Source: Tetracentron sinense
Lineage: Eukaryota; Streptophyta; Magnoliopsida; Trochodendrales; Trochodendraceae
DNA length: 64,000 nt
Assembly (NCBI GenBank): GCA_015143295.1
Contig: CM026565.1
Span: forward strand, 12,832,041 to 12,896,040
Direction: 5' to 3'
A model generated the notes under the pieces. The model did no database searches. It saw nothing but the letters and a program-made list of their open reading frames with translations, and was not told the origin of the DNA. Shown one piece after another: positions 44,258 to 56,900 of the stretch (its first letter is position 1; the number at the start of each line of letters is the position of its first letter). The position numbers were made by a program, and so were the translations under genes.

Positions 44258-44822
44258 CATCATTTGCAGCATGGTAAAAATGTAGTCCCAGCGAACAGTA
44301 TCAAAAGCTTTCTTGAGATCTATCTTGATAGCACTTCGAGAGGTCCCTTTATCACGATGATAGTTCCTAACCAGCTCATGAGTTAGGAGAATACAATCGG
44401 AGATGTTGCGGCCTTTGATGAAAGCGGATTGGTTGGCACTGATAATAGAAGGGAGGACTAGCTTTAATCTCCTTGCCAGAATTTTTGAGATGCATTTGTA
44501 AATGGTATTGCAAAGAGAGATGGGCCAAAAATCCGCGAAGGTGTTTGGTCTGGCCACTTTTGGAATCAGTGTGATCAAAGTTGAATTGATCTCAGTTAAC
44601 ATTCTCGAGGACCTGAAATAATTTAGGATAGCTGAAACCATATCACTTTCAATGATATCCCAACAGACCTTAAAGAAAAGAGCAGTAAATCCATCCGGCC
44701 CTGGTGCTTTATCATCATCGCAGTCGAAAAAGGCCCACTTTATCTCATCAGGAGATATAGAGTTAGTGAGCATAGGAAAATCAAGAGGATTGATAGATCG
44801 AAGCCTTGCGAAATCATCATAG
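44258..44822 (-). pseudogene. LINE reverse transcriptase, N-terminal part
   Basis: An open frame with DDDKAPGPDGFTALFFKVCW, TLITLIPKV, PISLCNTIYKCISKILARRLK, QSAFIKGRNISDCILLTHELV and KIDLKKAFDTVRWDY, i.e. RT fingers and the first palm motif. It begins abruptly at the LINE 5' border (44822) and is cut by the solo LTR after FTMLQMM. Confidence 0.88.
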
Positions 44823-44936
44823 TTCGATATATTACCCAATGTAGAATACAATGTGTGAATGTAAAATATGCATTTATTGATTTAAAAGTAGATAAATACA
44901 ATTCTGGAATGGCTTTGTGGGCATACATGTCTAACA

Positions 44937-47900
44937 GGAAATTGTTTCGATGGAATCCGAGGTCGTTTGTCCGATTTGGGCATTGAGAGGCCCGAAATTC
45001 ATACTTAGAAAGTATACTTCGGCCTAAACCTATAAACGTGCACCAAATCCAAGCCTGTGATCGAATTTCAAAGTCATTTGATTTAACGCATGTATTTTGA
45101 TCCAACCTAAGTGTGGGAAATCGTTTCGATGGAATCCGAGGTCGTTTGCCCGATTTAAGCACCGAGAGGCCGAAATGCATACCTAGAAAGTATACTTCGG
45201 CCTAAACGTAAAAAAAGTGCACAAATTCCAAACCAAGGGTCGGAATTCTATGTCGTTTCTTTAAACGCTGAAATTTCAACCAAACCTGAGTGTGGGAATT
45301 AGTTTCGTTGGAATTCGAGGTCGTTTGCCCGATTTAGGCACCGAGAGGCTCGAAATTCATACTTAGAAAATATACTTTAGCCTAAACCTAAAAATGAGAA
45401 CCAAATCAAGACTCGGGGTCAAATTTCGATGGTCTTTATTATAACACTTGTTTTTTGATCAAACCTAAGTGTGAGAAATCGTTTCGATTAAATCCGAAGT
45501 CGTTTGCCCGATTTGGGCACGAGAGGCTCGAAATCCGTACTTCGAAAGTATACCTCGGCCTAAACCTACAACATCGCGCAAAATCCAAACCTGTGATCGC
45601 ATTTCGATGTCATTTCTTCTAACGTGTGTATTTCGATCCAGCATAAGTGTGGGAATTCCTTTCGATAGAATCCGAGGTTGCTTGCCCAATTTGCGCACCG
45701 ACAGGACGAAATCCATAATTAGAAAGTATACTTCGTCCTAAACCTAAAAAAGTGCACCACATCCAAACCCGGGGTCGGATTTCGATGTAGTTTCTTCTAA
45801 TGTGGGTATTTTGACCCAATCTAAGTTTGAGAATTCATTTCGATGGAATCCGAGTTCGTTTCCCCGATTTGGGCTCTCACAGCCCGAAATACATACTTAG
45901 AAAGTATACTAGCCTTAACGTAAAAAAGCGCACCAAATCCAAAAGAGTGTCGGATTTCGATGTCATTTCTTCTAACGCTTGTATTTCGACCAAACCTAAG
46001 TATGGGAATTTGTTTCGATGGAATCCGAGGTCTTTTCCCCGATTTGGGCACCGGAATGCTTGAAATCCATACTTAGAAAGTATACTTCGGCCTAAAACTA
46101 GAAACGGGCACCAAATCCAAACCGGGGGTCGGATTTCGATGTCGTTTCTTCTAACGCTTGTATTTTGTCCCAACCTAAGTGTACGAAATTGTTTCGAAGG
46201 AATCCGAGGTCGTTTATCTGATTTGGGCACTGAGAAACCCGAAATTCGTACTTAGAAAGTAGACTTTGGCCTAAATCTATAAAGGCGCACCAAATCCGAA
46301 CCTATGATCGGATTCCGATGTCATTTGATTTAACGTGTGTATTTCGATCCAACCTAAGTGTGGGAATTCGTTTCGATGGAATCCGAGGTCATTTGCCTGA
46401 TTTGAGCACCGAGAGGCCGAAATACATACTTAGAAAGTATACTTCGGCCTAAACATACAAAAGCGCACCAATTCCAGCCCGGGGGTCAGATTTTGATGTC
46501 GTTACTTCTAACGCCTTTATTTCGACCAAACCTAAGCATGGGAATTCATTTCGATGGAATCCAAGCTCGCTTCCCCGATTCTGGCACCGAGAGGCTCGAA
46601 ATCTATACTTAGAAAGTATACTTCGGTCTAAACCTAGAAACACGCACCAAATCCAAATCAGGGATCGGATTTTGATGCCATTTCTTTTAACGTGTGTATT
46701 TTGACCCATCCTAAATGTGGGAAATCGTTCCAATGGAATCCGAGGTCGTTTGTCCGATTTGGGCACCGAGAGGCACGAAATTCATACTTAGAAAGTATAC
46801 TTCGGATTAAACCTATGTACGTTCAACAAATCCAAACCTGTGATCGGATTTCAATGTCATTTGATTTAACGTGTGTATTTTGATACAACCTAAGTGTGGG
46901 AATTTGTTTTGAAAGAATCCGAGGTTGTTTGCCCAATTTAAGGACCGAGAGGTCGAAATCCATACTTAGAAAGTATACTTCGGCCGAAATGTTAAAAAAG
47001 TCCACCAATTCCAAACCGGGGGTCGGAATTCCATGTCATTTCTTTAAATGGCAAAATTTCAACCAAACCTGAGTGTGGGAATTTGTTTCGAAAGAATCCG
47101 AGGTTGTTTCCCCGATTAGGGCACCGAGAGGCTCGAAATCCATACTAAGAAAGTATACTTCGGCCTAAACCTACAATCCCGCACCAAATCTAAAACGGGG
47201 CTCAAATTTTGATGTCATTTCTTTTGACACGTGTATTTTGATGCAACCTCAATGGGGGAAATCATTTCGATGGAATCCGAGGTCGTTTGTCCGATTTGGG
47301 AACCGAGAGCCCCGAAATTCATACTTAGAAAGTATACTTTGGCCTAAACCTATAAACACGCACCAAATCCGAACCTGTGATCGGATTTCGATGTCATTTG
47401 ATTTAACACATGTATTTTGGTCAAGGCTAAGTGTGGGAATTCATTTCGATAGAATCCGACGTCACTTGCCCGATTTGGGCACGGGCCAAAATCCATAATT
47501 AAAAAGTATCCTTTGTCCTAAACATAAAACAGTGCACCACATTCAGATCGGGGGTTGGATTTTGATGTTGTTTCTTCTAATATGGGTATTTCCACCCAAT
47601 CTAAGTATGAGAATTCGTTTTGATGGAATCCGAGTTCGTTTGCCCGATTTGGGTTCTGATAGGTCGAAATACATACTTAGAAAGTATACTTCGGCCTAAA
47701 CGTAAAAAAGATCACCAATTCTGAACCGAGTGTCGGATTTTGATGTCATTTCTTCTAACAGCTGTATTTCAACCAAACCTAAGTGTGGGAATTTGTTTCG
47801 ATGGAATCCGAGGTCGTTTCCCCGATTTGGGCAACCAGGAGGCTCAAAATCCATACTTAGAAAGTATACTTTGGCCTCAACCTAGAAACGCACACCAAAT

Positions 47901-50900
47901 CCAAACCGAGGGTCGGATTTCGATGTCATTTCTTCTAACACGTGTATTTGAACCCAACCTAAGTATGGGAAATTGTTTCAATGGAATCCGAGGTCGTTTA
48001 TCCAATTTCGGCATCGAGAGCCTCGAAATTTGTACTTAGAAGTGGACTTTGGCCAAAACTTAAAAACGCTCACCAAATACAAATTGTGATCGGATTTCAC
48101 TGTCATTTGATTTAACACATGTATTTCACTCCAACCTAAGTGTGGAAATTCGTTTCGATGGAATCCGAGGTCGTTTGCCTGATTTGAGCACCGAGAGGCC
48201 GAAATGCATACTTAGAAAGTATACTTCGGCCTAAACGTACAAAAGCGCTCCAATTCCAACCCGGGTGTCAGATTTTGATGTCATTTCTTCTAACACCTAT
48301 ATTTTGACAAAACCTTAGCGTGGGAATTCATTTCAATGGAATCCGAGTTCGTTTCCCCGATTTTTGCACTGAGAGGCTCGAAATCCATACTTAGAAAGTA
48401 TACTTCGGCCTAAACCTAGAAACACGCACCAAATCCAAAACGGGGATAGGATTTTGATGCCATTTCTTGCAATGCATGTATTTTGACCCATCCTAAATGT
48501 GGGAAATCATTTAGATGGAATCCGAGGTCATTTGTCCGATTTGGGCACCAAGAGGCATGAAATTCATACTTAGAAAGTATACTTCGGCTTAAACCTATGT
48601 ACGTGCAACAAATCCAAACCGCTGATTGGATTTATGTTTCATTTGATGTAACGCGTGTATTTTGATCCAACCAAGGTGTGGGAATTCATTTCAATGGAAT
48701 CCGAGGTCGTTTGCCCGATTTAAGCACCGAGAGGCTGAAATCTGTACTTAGAAAGTATACTTCGGCTTAAACCTATGTACGTGCAACAAATCCAAACCTG
48801 TGATTGGATTTTGATGTCATTTGATTTATCGCATGTATTTCGATCCAACCTAAGTGTGGGAATTCGTTTCGATAGAATCCGAAGTCGTTTGCCCAATTTA
48901 AGCACCAAGAGGCCAAAATCCATACTTAGAAAGTATACTTCGACCGAAACGTAAAAAAAGTGCACCAATTCAAAACCGGGGGTTGGAAGTCCATGTCATT
49001 TCTTTAAGCGATGAAATTTCGACCAAACCTGGGTGTTGGAATTTATTTCGATAGAATCTGAGGTAATTTCCTCGATTTGGGCACCGAGAGGCTCGAAATC
49101 CATACTAAGAAAGTATACTTCGGCATAAACCTACAAACGCGCACCAAGTCCAAACCGGGTTCAAATTTCGATGCCTTTTCTTCTAATGCGTGTCTTTTGA
49201 TGCAACCTAAGTGGGGGAAATATTTTTGATGGAATTCAAGGTCGTTTGTCCGATTTGGGCACCGAGAGCCCCGAAATTCGTACTTAGAAAGTATACTTTG
49301 GCCTAAACCTATAAACACGCACCAAATCCAAACCTGTGATCCGATTTCGATGTCAATTGACTTAACGTGTGTATTTTGATCAAGCCTAAGTGTGGGAATT
49401 CATTTCGATAGAATCCAAGGTCGCTTGCCAGATTTGGGTACCGAGAGGCCGAAATCCATAATTAGAAAGTAAACTTCGTCCTAAACCTAAAAAAGTGCAC
49501 CACACTCAAATCGGGGGTGAGATATTGTTGTCGTTTCATCTAATGTGGGTATTTCAACCCAATCTAAGTGAGAGAATTCATTTCGATGGAATCCGGGTTC
49601 GTTTGCCCGATTTGGGCTCTAACAAGTAAAAATACATAGAAAGTATACTTCGGCCTAAACGTAAAAAAAACACCAATTCTGAACCGAGTGTTGGATTTCG
49701 ATGTCATTTCTTCTAATGCTTGTATTTCGACCAAACCTAATTGTGAGAATTTGTTTCGATGGAATCTGAGGTCGTTTTCCCGATTTGGGCAACCGGGAGG
49801 CTCGAAATTCATACTTAGAAAGTATACTTCGGCCTAAAACTACTAACGGGCACCAAATCCAAGCCGGGGGTCAAATTTCGATGCCGTTTCTTCTAACGCG
49901 ATTCTTTTGATGCAACCTAAGTGGGGGAAATCGTTTCGATGGAATTCGAGGTCGTTTGTCCGATTTGGGCACCAAGAGCCCTGAAATTCGTACCTAGAAT
50001 GTATACTTTGGCCTAAACCTATAAACACGCTCCAAATCGGAACCTGTGATCGGATTTCGATGTCATGTGATTTAACGTGTATATTTTGATCAAGCCTAAG
50101 TGTGGGAATTCATTTCGATAGAATCCGAGGTCGCTTGCCCGATTTGGGTACCGAGAGGCTGAAATCCATAATTAGAAAGTATACTTCTTCCTAAATCTAA
50201 AAAAGTGCACCACATCCAAACCAAGGGTCGGATTTCGATGTCGTTTCTTCTAATGTGGGAATTTTGATCCAATCTAAGTCTGAGAATTCATTTCAATGGA
50301 ATACGAGTTTGTTTGCCCGATTTTGGCTCTGACAGGCCGAAATACGTACTTAGAAACTATACTTCAGCCTTAACGTAAAAAAGCACACCAATTCCAAAAC
50401 GAGTGTCGGATTTCGATGTCATTTCTTCTAACGCCTGTATTTCGACAAAACCTAAGTGTGGGAATTTTTTTTGATGGAATCCAAGGTCTTTTGCCGATTT
50501 GGGCACCGGGATGCTCGAAATCCATCTTAGAAAGTATACTTCGACCTAAAACTACTAACGGGCACAAAATCCAAACCGGGGGTCGGATTTCGATGTCGTT
50601 TCTTCTAACGCTTGTATTTTGTCCCAACCTTAAGTGTGGGAAATTGTTTCGAAGGAATCCGAGGTCATTTATCCGATTTGGGTACCGAGAGACCCGAAAT
50701 TCGTACTTAGAAAGTGGACTTTGGCCTAAATCTATAAACGCGCACCAAATCCGAACCTGTGATTGGATTCCGATGTCATTTGATTTAACGCGTGTATTTC
50801 GATCCAACCTAAGTGTGGGAATTCGTTTCGATGGAATCCGAGGTTGTTTGCCTGATTTGAGCACCGAGAGGCCGAAATGCATACTTAGAAAGTATACTTC

Positions 50901-53900
50901 GGCCTAAACGTACAAAAGTGCACCAATTCCAACCTAGGGGTCAAATTTTGATGTCGTTTCTTCTAACACCTGTATTTCGACCAAACCTAAGCGTATGAAT
51001 TCATTTCGATGGAATCCGAGTTCGTTTCCCCGATTTTGGCACCGAGAGGCTCAAAATCCTTACTCAGAAAGTATAATTCGGCCTAAACCTAGAAACACAG
51101 ACCAAATTCAAATCGGGGACCAGATTTTGATGCCATTTCTTGTAACGTATGTATTTTGACCCATCCTAATTTTGGGAAATCGTTTCGAAGGAATCCCAGG
51201 TTGTTTGTCCGATTTGGGCCCTGAGAGGCACGAAATTCGTACTTAGAAAGTATACTTTGGCTTAAACCTATGTACGTGCAACAAATCCAAACCTATGATC
51301 GGATTTTGATGTCATTTGATTTAACACGTGTACTTCAATCCAACCTGAGTGTGGGAATTCCTTTCGATGGAATCTGAGGTCATTTGCCCGATTTAAGCAC
51401 TGAGAGGCCGAAATCCATACTTAGAAAGTATACTTCGGCCGAAACGTAAAACAAGTGCACCAATTCCAAACTGGTGGTCGGAATTACATGTCATTTCTTT
51501 AAACGCCTAAATTTTGACAAACCTTGAGTGTGGGAAATTTTTTCAAGAGAATCTAAGGTCGTTTCCCCGATTTGGGCACCGAGAGGCTCGAAATCCATAC
51601 TAAGAAAGTATACTTCGGCCTAAACCTACAAACGCGCACCAAACCCAAACCGGGGCTCAAATTTTGATGTCGTTTCTTCTAACGCGTGTACTTTGATGTA
51701 ACCTTAGTGGGAGAAATCATTTCGATGGAATCCGAGGTCATTTTTCCGATTTGGGCACCGAGAGCCCCGAAATTTGTACTTAGAAAGTATACTTTGGCCT
51801 AAATCTATAAACACACACCAAATCAGAACCTGTGATCGGATTTCAATGTCATTTGATTTAACGCATATAGTTTGGTCAAGCCTAAGTGTGGGAATTCATT
51901 TCGATAGAATCCGACGTCCCTTGCCCAATTTGGGTACCGAGAGGCCAAAATCCATAATTAAAAAGTGTAGTTTGTCCTAAACCAAAAAAGTGCACCACAT
52001 TTAGATCGGGGGTCGGATTTTGATGTCGTTTCTTCTAATGGTGGTATTTCAACTCAATCTAAGTGTGAGAATTCATTTTGATGGAATCCTAGTTCGTTTG
52101 CCCGATTTGGGCTCGGACAGGCCGAAACTCATACTCAAAAAGTATACTTCGGCCTAAATGTACAAAAGCGCTCCAATTCTAACCCGGGGTTCAAATTTTG
52201 ATGTCGTTTCTTCCAACGCCTATATTTCGACAAAACCTGACCGTGGGAATTCATTTGGATGGAATCCAAGTTCGTTTCCTCGATTTTGGCACCAAGAGGC
52301 TCGAAATCCTTACTTAGAAAGTATACTTCGGCCTAAAACTAGAAACACGCACCAAATCCAAATCGGGGATCGGATTTTGATGCCATTTCTTCCAACGCAT
52401 GTATTTTGACCCATCCTAAATGTGGGAAATCATTTCGATAGAATGCGAGGTCGTTTGTCCGATTTGGGTACCAAGAGGCACGAAATTCATACTTAGAAAG
52501 TATACTTCTACTTAAACCTATGTACGTGCAACAAATCCAAACCTGTGATCGGATTTCGATGTCATTTGATTTAACGCATGTATATCGATCCAACCTAAGT
52601 GTGGGAATTTTTTTCAATGGAATCCGATGTCGTTTTCCTGATTTAAGCACCGAGAGGCCGAAATCCATACTTAGGAAGTATACTTCGGCTTGAACCTATG
52701 TACGTGCAATAAATCCAAACCAGTGATTGGATTTTGAGGTCAATTAATTTAACGCATGTATTTTGATCCAACCTAAGTGTGGGAATTCGCTTCGATGGAA
52801 TCCGAGTTCGTTTGCCCAATTTAAGCACCGAGAAGCCGAAATCCGTACTTAGTGTACTTCGGCCGAAACGTAAAAAAATGCACCAATTCCAAACCGGGTG
52901 TCAGAATTCCATGTTGTTTCTTTAAAAACTGAAATTTCAACCAAACCTGAGTGTGGGAATTTGTTTTGATACAATCTAAGGTCGTTTCCCCAATTTGAGC
53001 ACCGAGAGGCTCGAAATCCATACTAAGAAAGTATACTTCGGCCTAAACCTACAAATGTGCACCAAATCAAAACCGGGGCTCAAATTTCGATGCCATTTCT
53101 TCTAACGCATGTCTTTTGAAGTAACCTAAGTGGTGGAAATCGTTTCGATGGAATCTGAGGTCGTTTGTCCGATTTGGGCACCGAGAGCCCCGAAATTCGT
53201 ACTTAGAAAGTATACTTTGGCCTAAACCTATAAACATGCACCAAATCCAAACCTGTGATCGGATTTCGATGTCATTTGATTTAACGCGGGTATTTTGATC
53301 GAGCCTAAGTGTGGGAATTCATTTCGATAGAATCTGAGGTCGCTTGCTCGATTTGGGTACCGAGAGTCTGAAATCCATAATTAGAAAGTATACTTCATCC
53401 AAAACCTAACAAAGTGTACCACATTCAGACCGGGGGTCAGATTTTGATGTCATTTTCGACCTAATCTAAGTGTGAGAATTCATTTCGATGGAATCTGAGT
53501 TCGTTTGCCCGATTTGGGCTCTCACAGCCCGAAATACATACTTAGAAAGTATGCTTCGGCCTAGACGAAAAAAAATCACCAATTTTGAACCGAGTGTCGG
53601 ATTTCGTTGTCATTTCTTCTAACGTCTGTATTTCGACTAAACCTAAGTGTGGGAATTTGTTTCGATGGAATCCGAGGTCGTTTCCCCGATTTGGGCAACC
53701 GGGAGGCTCGAAATCCATACTTAGAAAGTATACTTCAGCCTATACCTAAAAACTCACACCAAATCCAAACCGAGGGTCAGATTTCGATGTCTTTTCTTGT
53801 AACGCGTGTATTATGACCCAACCTAAGTGTGGGAAATTGTTTCAATGGAATCGGAGGTCGTTTATACAATTTGGGTACCGAAAGCCCCGAAATTCGTACT

Positions 53901-56900
53901 TAGAAAGTAGACATTGGCCAAAAACCTATAAACGCGCACCAAATCTAAACCTGAGATCGGATTTCATTGTCATTTGATTAACATGTGTATTCCTCTCCAA
54001 CCTAAGTGTGGGAATTCGTTTTGATAGAATCCGAGGTCGTTTTCTTGATTTGAGCGCCTAGAGGCCAAAATGCATACTTAGAAAGTATACTTCGGCCTAA
54101 AAGTACAAAAGTGCACCAATTCCAGTCCGGGGGTCAGATGTTGATGTTGTTTCTTCTAACGTCTGTATTTCAACCAAACTTGAGCATGGGAATTCATTTC
54201 AATGGAATCCAAGTTCGTTTCCCCGATTTTGGCACCGAGAGGCTCGAAATCCATACTTAGAAAGTATACTTCGGCCTAACCCTAAAAACGCGCACCAAAT
54301 TCCAATAGGGGATCGGATTTTGCTGCCATTTCTTCTAACATGTGCATTTTGACCCATCCTAAATGTGGGAAATCGTTTCGATCGAATCCGAGGTCGTTTG
54401 TTCGATTTTGGCACCGAGAGGCACGAAATTCAAACTTAGAAAGTATATTTCGGCTTAAACCTATGTAAGTGCAACAAATCCAAACCTATGATCTGATTTT
54501 GATGTCATTTAATTTAACGTGTGTATTTCGATCCAACCTATATGTGGGAATTCGTTTCGAAGGAATCCGAGGTCGTTCGCCCGATTTAAGCACCGAGAGG
54601 TCGAAATCCATACTTTGAAAGTATACTTCGGCCAAAACGTTAAAAAAGTGCACCAATTCTAAACCGGGGGTCGGAATTCCATGTCATTTCTTTAAATACC
54701 AAAATCTCAACCAAACCTAAGTGTGGGAATTTTTTTCGATAGAATCCGAGGTCGTTTCCCCGATTAGGGCACCGAGAGGCTCGAAATCCATACTAAGAAA
54801 GTATACTTCGGCCTAAACCTACAAACGCACACCAAATCCAAACCGGGGGTCAAAGTTCGATGCCGTTTCTTCTAACGCGTTTCTTTTGACGCAACCTAAG
54901 TGGGGGAAATCATTTCGATGGAATCCTACGTCGTTGGTCCGATTTGGGCACCCCAGAGGCCGAAACCTATAAACACGCCCGAAATCCGAACCTAAGATCG
55001 GATTTCGATTTCATTTGATTTAACGCTTGTCTTTTGATCAAGCCTAAGTGTGGGAATTCATTTCGATAGAATCCGAGGTCGCTTGCCTGATTTGGGTACC
55101 GAGAGGCCTAAATCCATAATTTGAAAGTATACTTCGTCCTAAACTTAAAAAAGTGCGGCACATTCAGACCGGGGATCGGATTTTGATTTCGTTTCTTCTA
55201 GTGTGGGTATTTTGACCCAATCTAAGTGTGAGAATTCATTTCGATGGAATCCGAGTTCCTTTGCTCGATTTGGCCTCTGTTTTGATAGAATCCGAGGTCG
55301 TTTCCCCTATTTGGGCAACCGGGAGACCCGGAATCCATACTTAGAAAGTTTACTTCGGCCTAAACCTACAAACACACACCAAATCCATACCGAGGATCAG
55401 ATTTCGATGTCATTTCTTCTAACGCCTGTATTTTGACCCAACCTAAGTGTGGGAAATTGTTTCAATGGAATCCGAGGTCGTTTATCCGATTTGGGTACCG
55501 AGAGCCCCGAAATTCGTACTTAGAAAGTAGACTTTGGCCAAAACCTATAAACGCACACCAAATCCGAACCTGTAATCGGATTTCACTGTCATTTGATTTA
55601 ATGCGTGTATTTCTCTCCAACCTAAGTGTGGGAATTCGTTTCGATGGAATCCTAGGTCGTTTGCCTGATTTGAGCACCGAAAGGCCGAAATGCATACTTT
55701 GAAAGTATATTTCGGCCTAAACGTACAAAAGCGCACAAATTCCAACCCGGGTTTCAGATTTTCTTGTCGTTGCTTCTAACACCTATCAACCAAACCTAAG
55801 CGTTGGAATCATTTCGATGGAATCCGAGTTTGTTTCGGCGATTTTGGCACCGAGAGGCTCGAAATCCATACTTAGAAAGTATACTTTGGCCTAAACCTAG
55901 AAACACGCACCAAATCCAAATCAGAGATCGAATTCCGATGCTGTTTCTTCTAATGCGTGTATTTTGATGCATCCTAAATGTGGGAAATTGTTTCGATGGA
56001 ATCCAAGGTCGTTTGTCCGATTTGGGCCTCGAGAGGCACGAAATTCATACTTAGAAAGTATATTTCGGCTTAAACCTATGTACGTGCAACAAATCCAAAC
56101 CTGTGATCGGATTTCGATGTCATTTGATTTAACGTGTGTATTTCGATCCAACCTAAGTGTGGGAATTCGTTTCGAAGGAATCCGAGGTCGTTTGCTCGAT
56201 TTAAGAACCAGGAGGTCGAAATCCATACTTAGAAAGTATACTTCGGCCGAAACGTAAAAAAAGTGCACTAATTCCAAACCAAGGGTCGGAATTCCTTGTC
56301 GTTTCTTTAAATGCCAAAATTTCAACCAAACCTGAGTGTGGGAATTTGTTTCGATAGAATCCGAGGTCGTTTCCCCGATTTGGGCAACCGGGAGGCTCGA
56401 AATCCATACTTAGAATGTATACTTCGGCCTAAAACTACAAACGCACACTAAATCCGAACCGAGGGTAGGATTTCGATGTCGTTTCATCTAACGCGTGTAT
56501 TTTAACCCAACCTCAGTGTGGGAAATTGTTTCAATGGAATCTGAGGTTGTTTATCCGATTTGGTTACCGAGAGCCCCGAAATTCGTACTTAGAAAGTAGA
56601 CTTTGGCCAAAACCTATGAACGCGCACCAAATCTGAACCTGTGATCGGATTTCACTGTCATTTGATTTAACGCATGTATTACTCTCCAACCTCAGTGTGG
56701 GATTCGTATTGATGGTATCGGAGGTCGTTTGCCTGATTTGAGCACCGAGAGGCTGGAATGCATACTTAGAAAGTATACTACGGCCTAAACGTACAAAATC
56801 GTACCAATTCCATCCCAGGGGTCAGATTTTGATGTGGTTGCTTCTAAAGCCTATATTTTGACCAAACCTAATCGTGGGAATTCATTTCGATGGAATCCGA

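Larger units (their letters stand above)
39544..44822 (-). mobile_element. 5'-truncated L1-type LINE with RNase H, interrupted by a solo LTR
   Basis: The poly(A) tail appears as the T run at 39542-39552. TTCGATATATT occurs at 39533-39543 and 44823-44833, an 11-bp target duplication. Excluding the solo LTR 41953-44257, about 3.0 kb remains: most of RT, a zinc-finger (zf-RVT) region and a C-terminal RNase H. The endonuclease ORF and ORF1 are absent, so it was truncated at insertion. It is dead, with stops and frameshifts. Confidence 0.9.
37449..44936 (-). mobile_element. Copia-like solo LTR (copy 1) with nested LINE
   Basis: The minus-strand start is TGTTAGACATGTATGCCCAC (from 44936) and the end is ...GGCATACTTTCA (37449). 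It is flanked by GGAAA at 37444-37448 and 44937-44941, and the satellite rejoins exactly across it. Removing the LINE leaves about 2.2 kb (37449-39543 plus 44834-44936), matching the second copy at 60573-62764. TGTTGGACATATATGCCC-type starts are common in plant copia LTRs. It has no gag/pol, so it is solo. A TATTTAAA box on the minus strand lies at about 37958-37951. Confidence 0.85.

Noticed and set aside
50370..50907. Long frames (163-170 aa) on both strands in the satellite, with recurring ILSKYEFRASR-like text
   Set aside because: The same peptide recurs once per monomer throughout the array; it is translated satellite. Both strands are open and stops vary by monomer.
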